Positions 26,186 to 36,391 of a stretch of DNA of 64,000 bases are shown here, piece after piece. This DNA comes from Liolophura sinensis. Its lineage: Eukaryota; Mollusca; Polyplacophora; Chitonida; Chitonidae. The stretch covers positions 21,819,808 through 21,883,807 of the forward strand of contig NC_088301.1 of NCBI RefSeq assembly GCF_032854445.1. The letters run 5' to 3'. Positions within the stretch are counted from its first letter, which is position 1, and each line of letters starts with the position of its first letter. The notes beneath the pieces are model-generated. The model saw only the letters and a list, made by a program, of their open reading frames with translations, did no database searches and was not told the origin of the DNA. Both the position numbers and the translations under genes were made by a program.

Positions 26186-28283
26186 TTGTAATAATGCTGT
26201 TTTTCACTATCTTAAAATGCAGCCAAACGCGTAGAACATACGGTGCTCTGTATGGTATAGACAACCCCTTGCTCAATAGGGGAGTTTCCCTTTCGAACTT
26301 TTTGTTGCTAAAGGCAAAAGTAGTCCAATGTTATGACAAGATCACAGTTACTATAACATGGGCGTCTGCAAAAAGTTCCGCTAAAAGTTATTTGGAGAAG
26401 ACAAATGACGTAGAAAATTGAGAAGCTGAGCGTTTGTGGACTGGAAAAGTTTCTAGAGGAAAGACGTTTCATTAGTGTCTTTGGAACACCGTGAGTCAAA
26501 TGATGGGTAAATTAATGTCTACAAAGGTTGCCTAACATTCTTCACACGTCAAATGATAAAGGAGGGCGGTTTTTACCACCAACGATAAATTCGAAGAGTC
26601 CAAGAGTTGCATCCGAAGTTGCTTTGTCTCGCACTGTCACTGAAACATTGTAGGTTGGTCATGTTGTTTTGTATCGACGATTTTTTCTCTCGAGAAACTT
26701 GAAACATGCCCCCTGCCCCCCATCCACACCCCAGGTTCACCTGAGCTCTAGTAACAGTGTTGACATAAAATGCTGGTCATGCAGCTGTAGACTTTTGGTA
26801 TTGTTGTTGAGAAAAGTCCAAGTTACATATGACTGTATATGACTAATACGGGCGTTTCGAGTAAAGACGTTGCGACAAAGCGGTGACGTCACTATCTCAC
26901 GTGACTTTCAAGACGATTTACGGAAAATCATTGCACTTTAAGATGGTAAGGTATGTACAATAATGAAAATTATCAACAAAACATGCCTGACTTACCTTGC
27001 GAATGCTCTGAAGGAAATATCTCTTGTAATAAAATTTATCGATTATGGAAAATATTAATCATTGTGTATATCAGCCCATAATACAACTCGCTGATTTGCT
27101 CCACCGTGCTCTACTTACAGCGACGATGCCAACCACACAGAGTTAAAACTCTAAAGCTGCGTATTATTCCGTACAACAGAACAGTGAATGTACATGTGTT
27201 TTACACAGAATGGGGCCGAATTTTCACGAAATATATCGTTGCTCTGTTTGTTCTATTCCCATTTGTTACCCTGTTGATTTCAGACCGTTGCCAACTAAAA
27301 AGTAAATCTACTATTTTAATACAGAACAAATAATGTAGGCCGCCAAATCAAAATAAACTGACCCATGATGAAACATACTAGCTCATCGAATTGATTTCTC
27401 CAGGTAAAAAGTCACGCATTCGCATTTAGTTTTGGAACCTCTAGCCCTATTGATGGCCATTTGAGTTGAGCCAACAGAACTGACGCAGCCTTGAGGAATC
27501 GTTCATTTTTTTTCCATTTGCAACCGAGTTGTTTTTGGGGGAATGTATTGCAAGAGTATACCTGCAGCTGGCCTGGATAAAGAGCTTGGTTATAATGAAC
27601 TAGGTGTTATATTCCAGCAATTTAAGAGGAAATATAATATAAATAAATATAACTCTTCACCAACTCTAACCACCAACTCTATGTACCATTTTATACAGTA
27701 CGTAAGATGCGAAGTTATCAAGATGGACTACGTTCATTTTATACTCACTTGTTGTTCATGAATCAAGCTTTAAAATACAAGGCAAGGCATTTTCGTGTTA
27801 GCGGTGTACGCCTTACGCAATGTTTTAGATCGAAACAGCAGCAGTGACTTAAGTTTGAATTTCAAACTGTCCACAAGATTAGCCAACCGAATAATAAGGT
27901 TAAAAGAAAAATTACAAACCGAAACAAAACTTACATTGTTACATGCAAAAGAGCAGTGATACTTTACGGAAATTGACAGAAAGAACATCTTGCTATTCAA
28001 AGCACGTAATCCAATTTAGATTTCACGCTCAGCTCAATCAGTGTACGTAAGATCGCAAGTACAAAAGAAATGTACAGGAGTTTTGTGCGAATATTCATAC
28101 AGGCACGAACGAGGTGAAAAACGGAAATTGACACAGTTATGGAAAAGAATGTTACAAATCCTACAAGTACATGACTGAGAAGTCACCATATGAAGGATTC
28201 AAAAGTGCTCTGTGAGAAAAGAGCTGAGATGCCACCTTTAAGTGAGCTTAAGTGTTATTACATGAAGTAGACTGAAGTTTCAT
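26186..28283. other. No gene; rearranged remnants
   Basis: 26275-26535 shares blocks with 35435-35590, some in the same and some in opposite orientation; 27200-27520 is described separately. Confidence 0.4.
27200..27520 (+). repeat. Diverged short duplication, copy B
   Basis: Partner of 23450-23780: ACACAGAATGGGGC, GATTTCAGACC, GAATTGATTTCTCCAGG, CGCATTTAGTTTTGGAACCT. Spacing between the copies is about 3.75 kb. Confidence 0.5.
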
Positions 28284-28428
28284 TAATACGACAGCATTAT
28301 GGTCGGAGGAAACCGGGCACAGCCCGTGGCAAACCCACAGCCATCCGCAGTTGTGCCCCCATGATCTGGACTTTTTGGCGGTCTAATTGGGGAGAGATCA
28401 TTGTTCTGCACTAGTACGTTAAGCACCA
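28284..28428 (-). mobile_element. SINE family 1, degenerate reverse copy
   Basis: GCATTATGGTCGGAGGAAAC, GGGCACAGCCCGTGGCAAAC and CCATCCGCAG are recognisable; the head is poorly preserved. Confidence 0.6.
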
Positions 28429-28464
28429 CCGTTACTCTAAGAAGCAAACAGAATTGTTACTTTA

Positions 28465-28627
28465 TGGAGTCAGCAGAATTGTCAATATATGGAGTAAGCT
28501 GAAGTGCATGTCAATATAAGAAATAAGCTGACACGTCAATATATGAAATAAGCTGATATGTCAATATATGAAATAAGCTAAAGTGTCAGTATCTGATGTG
28601 TCACTATCTGAAGTAAGCTAGAGTATA
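28465..28627. repeat. 25-bp minisatellite, about six units
   Basis: Consensus TATATGAAATAAGCTGAAGT then GTCAA; two central units are nearly identical and the edges decay. Confidence 0.85.
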
Positions 28628-28752
28628 TCCTGTATGCAGAGGAAAACAAAACATAAACATGATGCCAAAATCTGAAAGCGTGATAACATGTTTTTGCAAA
28701 TATGGTCTTTCATATCTTTTCGATTTTTTCTTTCAGTGATGAACAAATGAAT

Positions 28753-29058
28753 GCTTGGTGTTTAACATCGTATTTAGCAATTTGTGTGTGTACATATATA
28801 GTGTCTTCTTGTGGTAGGGCGAGTCCAAGTCGTCAATTTGCTGCCGCCACTGAAGTATCATGCCGAAGACACCAGACATGATACCCCACCCAGTCACATT
28901 ATAATGACACCGGGCCAACCAGTCCTGTTTCCCGGCTCTAACCCCTCAGTACTGAGGGGTTAGAGCCGGGGCAGCAACACGTAACATTTTTTGAAGTATT
29001 TGCTATCCAACTCGAGTTGGATCCCTGGTCTCCCGACTTTGAGGCGGACGTTTTAGTT
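28753..29058 (-). mobile_element. SINE family 2, reverse copy carrying a perfect palindrome
   Basis: Best-preserved body of the family here: CCGCCACTGAAGTATCATGC, GACACCAGACATGATACCCC, CACCGGGCCAACCAGTCCTG. The tRNA-like head is weakly visible near 29020-29056. At 28931-28970 the normal body sequence is replaced by a 40-bp palindrome. Confidence 0.7.
28931..28970. repeat. 40-bp perfect palindrome, no spacer
   Basis: CCCGGCTCTAACCCCTCAGT is followed at once by its exact reverse complement. The first half is ordinary SINE family 2 body; the second half replaces the expected continuation seen in other copies (GCTCAGCACT/CTTGG-type sequence). Confidence 0.97.
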
Positions 29059-29674
29059 ATTAAGCCAGGGAAAGGGTCTTTTTCTTTTAGGAGAAAGGGT
29101 ATTTAAAAATCCATCATTTTTTGTATGATGGATATTTGGAACATCGTCTTATATATACCGTCTTTGCATAACGATGTTCTAAATAAGGATGTGATGCATC
29201 TCTAAAATTTATTTAAATGTAAATTGTTTTTTTTTATATCCAAACATATGTAATTAATATGAATTACGATAAACTTCATAAATATATTAAAGATACAAAT
29301 ATGATCAATATCCAGGTTGAACACATTTGTTAGCTGAACAGACCAGACCCTAGGCACAAGCAACATATACTCCAAGATGGTCCCAGTTTGCACTGTTTCA
29401 TCTGAACTTTTTTTTTATAGTTTCTCCACCTTTAAATGTCACCTCATAAATTGCGATGAGATGTCACATTAAGTGAACTCAAGTGAACCGGAATGGACGA
29501 GACAGGCTATTTGCTTCAGTGTTTACAATAACTGGTCAGGGCTTCATTAATGTCAAACGTCAACAAAGTTTTCTTCAGTCCCACTACATACTATTCACTG
29601 GAAGTCAAGTTGACCGAGTAACTTGAATTACTCATCTGATTAGTAACATCTGTGTGAAAGTTAAGGAAACCATA

Positions 29675-29996
29675 CATCAAAAATGTATGGGTATTCCGAT
29701 GGGTACAGATTGTGCTCCCTTTTGACAGACCTATATATTCTTCCCCTATCTGCATCAGACTCCGTCTTATTCATCCAATAGGCAGTGTATACACTGTGGA
29801 CGAATTGCTAGCCTTAAACTATCCGCATATTGTAAAGGACGCGATAAATATATATTCACCTTTGCTGGAAATCAGGAACAGTACTCTCCAGATGGCAAAT
29901 GGTATCTGGGCTCGTATTTGTAAAATGGTTCTTGTCAGGCCAAGATGGATAGTTTACTTGTGCCATATCGCATTTGAACTGCTGCTTTATTTCTGA
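29675..29996 (+). pseudogene. Reverse transcriptase fragment (palm region), decayed
   Basis: Codons from 29687 read MGIPMGTDCAP, a reverse transcriptase palm motif, followed by a stop at 29724. In another frame from about 29790, YTVDELLALN occupies the place of the YxDD active-site box and is followed by IYSPLLEI, which fits the family's I-Y-P-x-E-L-E-I stretch. About 50 codons expected between these blocks are missing or scrambled. The intact motif style (GIPMG-T-CAP) is common in invertebrate retroelements that may be Penelope-like; I cannot assign the clade. One frameshift, a stop and the corrupted YxDD make it non-functional. Confidence 0.65.
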
Positions 29997-30480
29997 ACGC
30001 TGAACGCTGAAGTAATACAGCACAACTAATCCAGTCACGCAGCGATAACATCGGACGAACAATACAATGCAAAATACCCCATGTATTGTTACATTGTTGC
30101 TTAGTGACAGAATGCAGAAATATTTGGGGTCTGTAATTTTAATATTGCGCCAGGCGTCAATAATCGTGTCACCAGTTTCCCCAGCTGAAGACCCTAAAAA
30201 CTAAATTGAAGCCTGTTTTTTTTTTTGAAAAACAAACATTATTATCAGTATTCCATAGACATTAGTATTATTGCTGCATCACTTTTAGCTCGTGACGTTG
30301 TCCGTACTGTTGAGTCATACGACGCAAGTGTCATCGGTGTCAGGATAAGGAAATTTACTCGACCCTCACGTGACTGTTGCTGTCCACTGAAAAACGGACT
30401 ATTTTATCTGATGCGAGATAACATACCATGCGGACTCGCTGGCCATTTTGGTGGTCTATAGAGAATTAATAGATAAGCAG

Positions 30481-31022
30481 TCTGGCAGTACTTTGTCGCG
30501 TGATGTGGCTCTTAATGCTTTCCGTGGAATTGATTTTTACAAAGTCGCCTACAAACTCTGAATGTGTTCCGTTCTCTTGATGTAAAAGAAATTGAGTTGG
30601 GAATTGGCCTTTCTGGTAACTTCGAATGATTCTGTGGACGTTTTGAATTACCGCACGTGTGTATTGATGGAATAGGTTTGTGTCACAGGTTAATTAAAGG
30701 CCACACTGAATTACTTAGTCACGGAGAGGTCTATCAAGATACAGGTGATGGGCAATTTAAATGGAGAAATCAGACGAAATAGGAGACGTCAAGCTTCCGG
30801 CACAGACAGTTCCAGCTGCCTGTCCGATCAAGACTTCCTGTGCGCACTAAGTTATTTTCTGGAAGAAGCTGTAAGACTAATACAAATTGCCAGACTTGTC
30901 TTAAATGGGACAGATTTTGTTCGCATTTAATCAGTTGTAGTTTAAAATCAGATGAATGGAGATATATATTCCATATTTGCTATTGTGTCCTGCACGCTGT
31001 ACCCCGTGATCTCACTGAGTGA
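30481..31022 (+). pseudogene. Unrecognised, possibly decayed coding segment
   Basis: A reading frame from 30552 to 31022 spans about 157 codons with only two internal stops (near 30627 and 30779). Just upstream, in another frame, 27 codons from 30481 are open. The translation includes H-V-C-I-D-G-I-G-L-C-H and a cysteine cluster C-x6-C-x2-C-x6-C. I do not recognise the family. It lies about 0.5 kb after the reverse transcriptase fragment, so it could belong to a mobile element, or be chance openness. Confidence 0.25.
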
Positions 31023-32040
31023 AAGCAAACACGTATGTGTAAACCCTTCAGGACTTCACGCCACGAATAATATAAGTTATCCACCTGCTGAGAAGAGTAC
31101 ATGGGTATTTAAACACTTGGTGTGAAATATTAACCCTGAGCCGCAGGATTAGAAAGCCAGTTCCACGCATATGTTTGCCGCTCCCAGGAAGCTTATGCAT
31201 ATAGACATAGCAAAAATTATGTGTCCAGGAGTTCACCAATCTTTACTTTTGGCTGATTCATTCACTTTCAAATACCTATACCTAAGTTTTACTTTTCGGA
31301 TCTAAAGATTTGGAACCCTCAGATAACATTCAAATATTTCAAACGATCCACAATTACCTCCTGGCCACCAATAGATTCAGTCATTAAATACAAATAATGT
31401 TCGCAATTGGTATCACATTTTACTTAATATGCAAGTATATTAAGTGTATGTACAGGTACATATCCTTATGTAGACAATACTATTTACTTATTCCAAACTA
31501 AGGTTTAGCTATTTAACATGTAACCGATCATAATTTTTATTTTGAATAAGGTTTAAATCTTCCGCTTACTTTATGTTATTTTATTACTATATAATTGTAA
31601 GCTAGCAGATATTATTTTCCAAATACCCTTTATTTTCAAAATGTTGTAATTAAATGTAAATAATTTTGTTGGGGCAAACCCCGTGTAGCCAATGGCTGTG
31701 GGCAATTCCCTATAAATAAATAAAGCGTTAAATTAAATTAAATTATATGTAAAGCTGAGGTAAGAACAAATATGCTAGCCATGTCGACTGAAGACAGTGT
31801 TGGTATAGTGGCATGACATCACATTGACGCGCAATGGAATGCAGAACAACAAGTCAAAATGACGTGAGTCTGCGCAGTAATTCACTTGTGTAGGATTTTA
31901 AATTCCATATACCCTATGTGGGCGTGGCCGGCAGCTCTGACAAGTGTATGTCGACATCTAAACCTGTCTGATCAGCCAATCACACTCGGAAACCCCGGAT
32001 TTTGTAGTGACAATAGTACTTACTATTTATGCATTCTCCT

Positions 32041-32152
32041 GAACAGTTAGAATAAAACCCTAACTGAGATAAACTGACAAGAGGCCATATTTCACCGGTA
32101 TCGTGTGACCATTTGCCAGCTATCACACTCTCGTCGCTGCTTTAGTTTTTAA
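32041..32152 (+). repeat. Family R3, copy 5
   Basis: GAACAGTTAGAATAAAACCC, TAACTGAGATAAACTGACAA, GTGACCATTTGCCAGCTATC; close to the apparent consensus. Confidence 0.82.
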
Positions 32153-32589
32153 AGAAAATTACCCTCAAAAAGAACAGATGCCTTATTTTAATGCTACGAT
32201 TTATCTTCATGCATACCTCTTTGAATGTAATATTACAAACATCTTTCTTGTCTTCTAGCATTTTGTTCTCTGTGAATCCGGTCGGCTTAACTAACCATCA
32301 TCCTAAATGTAGTCCCAAATGAGCAATGGAATTCCTAGACTGTCGGGAATATTTGATTGGCATTTCCATACCAACTGAAGAATCCCGTATTAGACAAGGT
32401 AAAGTGCTATCTTTTTCAAACTGGTCAAGAATAATAGCAAGAGATTACAATGCCCATATATAGATAGAAGTATAGAATATTATATTTTCTTCCACTTCGT
32501 CTTCATATCCATCGTAAGTACATTATCTATGTCCGCCGGGTTCAGGCTATCCATTTTTCTGTAACCTGTAATTTGTGTTTGGCTAAACT

Positions 32590-34175
32590 CACAAATAAAG
32601 GCGAATACTATCACGGAAATGTTATGTTTTTCCCCTTTTGTATAGTTGGCATCGTTATTTATAATCAGAAGACATTATCCCTGAATTATGAACGATTATA
32701 GCTCAAATGATACATGAAACGTCTGGTTTATAATTCTTAATATAGAGTTTAGGATGTTTTTAAAATATACAATTACAAACAACTTGGCTATGTTCTTGGG
32801 GCTTTAAATTACAGTTTACATAAGGCTCAAGTGGTCAGTCCGGAAATTAAGTAGCCTACTGTGGTGACATAAAATTTGTTGGAGGGAGGGGAAGGGGCGG
32901 TGAGCCAAAATTGGAGGAGATACGCTGTTCTCGTCTTCCCAGTGCGTTCATCGATGACATCACTTCCGAATAGTCCCGACGAGTGACGGATAATATGCAT
33001 AAAATAGGGGACCATTAAGGAATAAAAAAAAATATGCCTCAAAATGAAAAACAACTGATCATTTTTTTTTCACATACTTTTCGTTTTTAAGTATTTTTTC
33101 ATGCATACTTAAACGCCCTGGATCACTATCGGAGAAAGTAAAAGCAGACTATAATTACGGTCATAATTACTCAGCCCCATATTCAAGCTGATCGATTGAC
33201 CTACTAGTAGACTGACTTGAAGTTCCTCACTTTACAGGTCACTAAAATATTCTATTAGACTTTAGTCCATGGGCTCCTGGATAACATGTATAGCTGTAGC
33301 AATCACTTGCAACGTTGTATTCGCTTTTTGGGTCAGTGGTTTGCTTTTTTGTGTGTCTACTGACTCACACATGTATAGATCAATTCAGATCTATGTTTTT
33401 ACTTCTTACCAAATAGAAAAAAGCCAGTAATCCCAAAACTCATTTCCAAAAATACTCAATTGTGAACACTATTTTCTCACAGGAAATACATAGTAAGCAA
33501 TCAATAAACATATACGCAATAAAGAAATAAATAAAAACTGATAATATGTAAGATCGATGCACCTGCCAGTTTAAATCACGGCGGAAAGGAGTGGTCAATT
33601 CTCCAGACAAAAGTCGAAATCAAATTCCAAACGCTTAATTGCCTTACATAAACACCATGACCATCCAGAGACGCCCAAGGCTGTGGTTTATGTCTACAAA
33701 TTAAGGGTTCCGGGAAGGCAGCATTGCCCACATCGCAATTTGTAGACAACATTCAGCCTCTAATGTCCATGCTGTCGAGGCTTGGCGTTACGTGTAAATT
33801 TGTAAGATAAGGTCTTCAACATAACGCATAGCGGTTTGACGGCTTCATAAATCCTCGTGTTTCCTGGCTTGTTACCGGTGGTTGTCATTTCTGCGACAGT
33901 TTTACATGATTGCAGCAGATCCTTCAATCCAGGTAACCGATGCTCAGAGTTGATATTTTTTTTCAGTTTTAACCTTGATATTTAATGGCTATATATTGTG
34001 CACCTGATTGTGACATTTGGACACTTAATCAACAGCTTGCTTGTAAGACTGAGTTATGCAATGAGTTACGGTATTGACTATAGAAAGCTGAATTTGGGCG
34101 AGAGACAGATTTGGGATTTTTCTTCCTTGAGCTGCCGGTTTTGATTTATGGTGCCAATTGTCGCACTGTCGTTGC
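32590..34175 (+). repeat. Diverged ~1.4-kb duplication, copy B
   Basis: Partner of 24790-26185, about 7.8 kb away in the same orientation: AAGCCAGTAATCCCAAAACT, TCGAAATCAAATTCCA, AATTGCCTTACATAAACACC, ACGTGTAAATTTGTAAGAT, AACGCATAGCGGT. Roughly 150 bp longer because of indels. Confidence 0.65.
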
Positions 34176-34225
34176 CGATTTGCTGATACTCCAAATGCTC
34201 GTAAAACTTACCAGCATTGTTTAAG

Positions 34226-34278
34226 TGAAAAATTATCAAGTATGCCGTCAAACAACAATCAATAAATCAATCAATCAA
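34226..34278 (+). mobile_element. SINE family 2-like 3' end fragment
   Basis: GTGAAAAATTATCAAGTATG then CCGTCAAACAACAATC resembles the family's 3' end, followed by (AATC)n. Only the tail remains. Confidence 0.35.
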
Positions 34279-34714
34279 CTCCTCGCCTTACGTATTTATA
34301 TAATAAGCCTGTTGTTCTCTATTTCTCCTTCGTACTTTCTGACGCAAATCAGCATGAAGCAAAATGAAGCAGGCTATGTGCATCAGATTACAACATCTAA
34401 GGAGTCCATGATACAAGGACGAACATTTGCAAATAGCACACTGATAGCTGAATACCAGTGCTAGCTCGATAGCTACCTAGCCTTGGTTGCAGTACACTCT
34501 TGGGGCTTTTCTTGATCGTGTTGAATTAGATCTCCACGTTGGATATATGAATAGCTGCAATCAAAACGCAACTGAGATACATATTTTATTATCGATAACT
34601 AGCGTGGCACATGATCTGAATATTGATTTCACTTATTCGCCTAGAACACAGCTTGCGCCTTTCCAACATCATTGAAAACTGTTCACTGATTCTCTTTGCA
34701 TGTTTCCGTCCTAA

Positions 34715-34870
34715 TTTCGTTCTTAATATGCTTTGTTAGTTCTTAGTTTATGATAGCTTGTGTAAAATATCGTTTTGGGAGTTGACCATACGATTATTGA
34801 CATGGAACGTCCATCTTGGTTAACGGCTGCTATATGAATGTCTTCGAGACACAGATTCTTGATAGATTGT
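34715..34870 (+). repeat. Dispersed repeat family R4, copy 1
   Basis: Shared core with 41500 and 56050: GGGAGTTGACCATACGATTA, TTGACATGGAACGTCC, GGTTAACGGCTG then ATATGAATGTC. All three are on the + strand. Confidence 0.6.
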
Positions 34871-35044
34871 CCTAGGAATGGTTAGACGTCTAGATCAGTG
34901 ACGTCTAATAAACCGCAATTATCATCACTGCATTTTTTTTACCTAATTCTGCTAAAGCCATAGTGCTAGGTGGGGTGGGGTGGGGGTGGGTGGTTCATGT
35001 AATATAATGTAATATACAGTAATATACCGTTTGGGTATTTAAAT

Positions 35045-35158
35045 GAACTGTTGGAATAAAACCCTGACTGAGGTAAATTGACAAGAGGCCGTATTTCACT
35101 GGTTATGGGTGACCATTTGCCAGCTATCACACTGTCATCACTGCTCTGGTTTTACTCC
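35045..35158 (+). repeat. Family R3, copy 6
   Basis: GAACTGTTGGAATAAAACCC, AGAGGCCGTATTTCACTGG, TGCCAGCTATCACACTGTCA and CTGCTCTGGTTTTACTCC. Upstream ACCTAATTCTGCTAAAGCCA matches copy 3. Confidence 0.82.
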
Positions 35159-35804
35159 CTGTGTTGCACGTCTTTAGTTAAAAGATATATCGTGCATCCA
35201 TATTTTGTAGTGCAAAGTAACTTGAAGAAAAGAGGATGCACATGTATTCATCTATAATCCTAGTCATGTTATTGTCTATTTTTTTGTTATATACAAAATC
35301 ATTGTCAAGAACAGTGATGTGTTTTATTCATTGAAGGTTCCTCATCAGTGTTTAAAGTAAGATGACGAACTCGGGGAAATCTGATTAAAGATGTTTGCTC
35401 TCTGATTAACCATCACACACTGACTCAGCCAAATAGGGGAGTTTTGAGATCGAACTCTTTTGTTGATAAAGGTTAAAAAGCAGTGTTATGTGATTGGTCA
35501 GAAATGTTAGGTAACCTTTGTTGACATTAATTTACCAGAGTTTTCCGGAGACACAACCTCTTCAATTTTCTACATCGTTCGCCTGCTCCCAGTGAACTAA
35601 TGTTATGTAAATGTAACCAAAAATGTTTGCCCAAAATTTCTTGCATTCTTGTCACTTGCTTCAGGAGGATTTTTTTACCTTCAGCGATGAAAGAGTTCGA
35701 ATTAGAAATTCCCTTATCACCATGTTTGGTACAACTGACTCTGGCGTGCTTCTAAATCAGTGTAAGATATGGTTATATGTATATTGATAAATATTAGCCA
35801 TGTA

Positions 35805-36391
35805 TCGGGTGGGCATAAAAAAAATGGGCCGTACTTTGACACTCAATATCTCCGAAACCCTCTTCCGTCAGATTCTAAAAATTTATACACTCAAAAGCCA
35901 GTATGTCCTAAGTATACAGACCAAATTTCAGTTTCATCCTTTAAGCCTTCTGTTCATGGGACCAAAACCAAAATAGAGTCAAAACCGCGTGTTCCGGACA
36001 TTTTAAAATGATGTTCTACCTTAAGGTGATCAATTCCTTGTCTGCCGCAGAGAAAACCATCTTTATTTAGCAAAACGTGTGCCTATCTGGCAGAAGGGTT
36101 TCTCTGACACTAGAGCCAGACAATTTTTCCAGACGACACTTCATTGACGCGTGTCACACAGGTGCAGCGTGCGCTCTACTCATGACACCTGACAGGTGAT
36201 GCAATGTGGGTCACCGGAACGTGCTCTGTTTTCATTTTAACTCTCTGTACAGACTACTTAAGCTATGACCTTGAAAATTGGTCAGTATATTAACCAAATC
36301 ATGTCATTTGATTGTTTAAAGTTTGAAAGGGAAACCAAAGATAATGGAGCAATGCAGCATCAAAGTACGGCCCATTATTTTTGCCCACCCA
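35805..36391. mobile_element. 0.59-kb non-autonomous DNA element with ~48-bp terminal inverted repeats
   Basis: The left end GGGTGGGCATAAAAAAAATG, then GGCCGTACTTTGA (35807-35854), is mirrored at the right end as CAAAGTACGGCCCATTATTT then TTGCCCACCC (to 36390). Beyond the first 35 bases the arms stay similar (CTCAATATCTCC against CTGCATTGCTCC). The interior has no recognisable protein. A clear target-site duplication was not found. Superfamily unknown. Confidence 0.75.
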
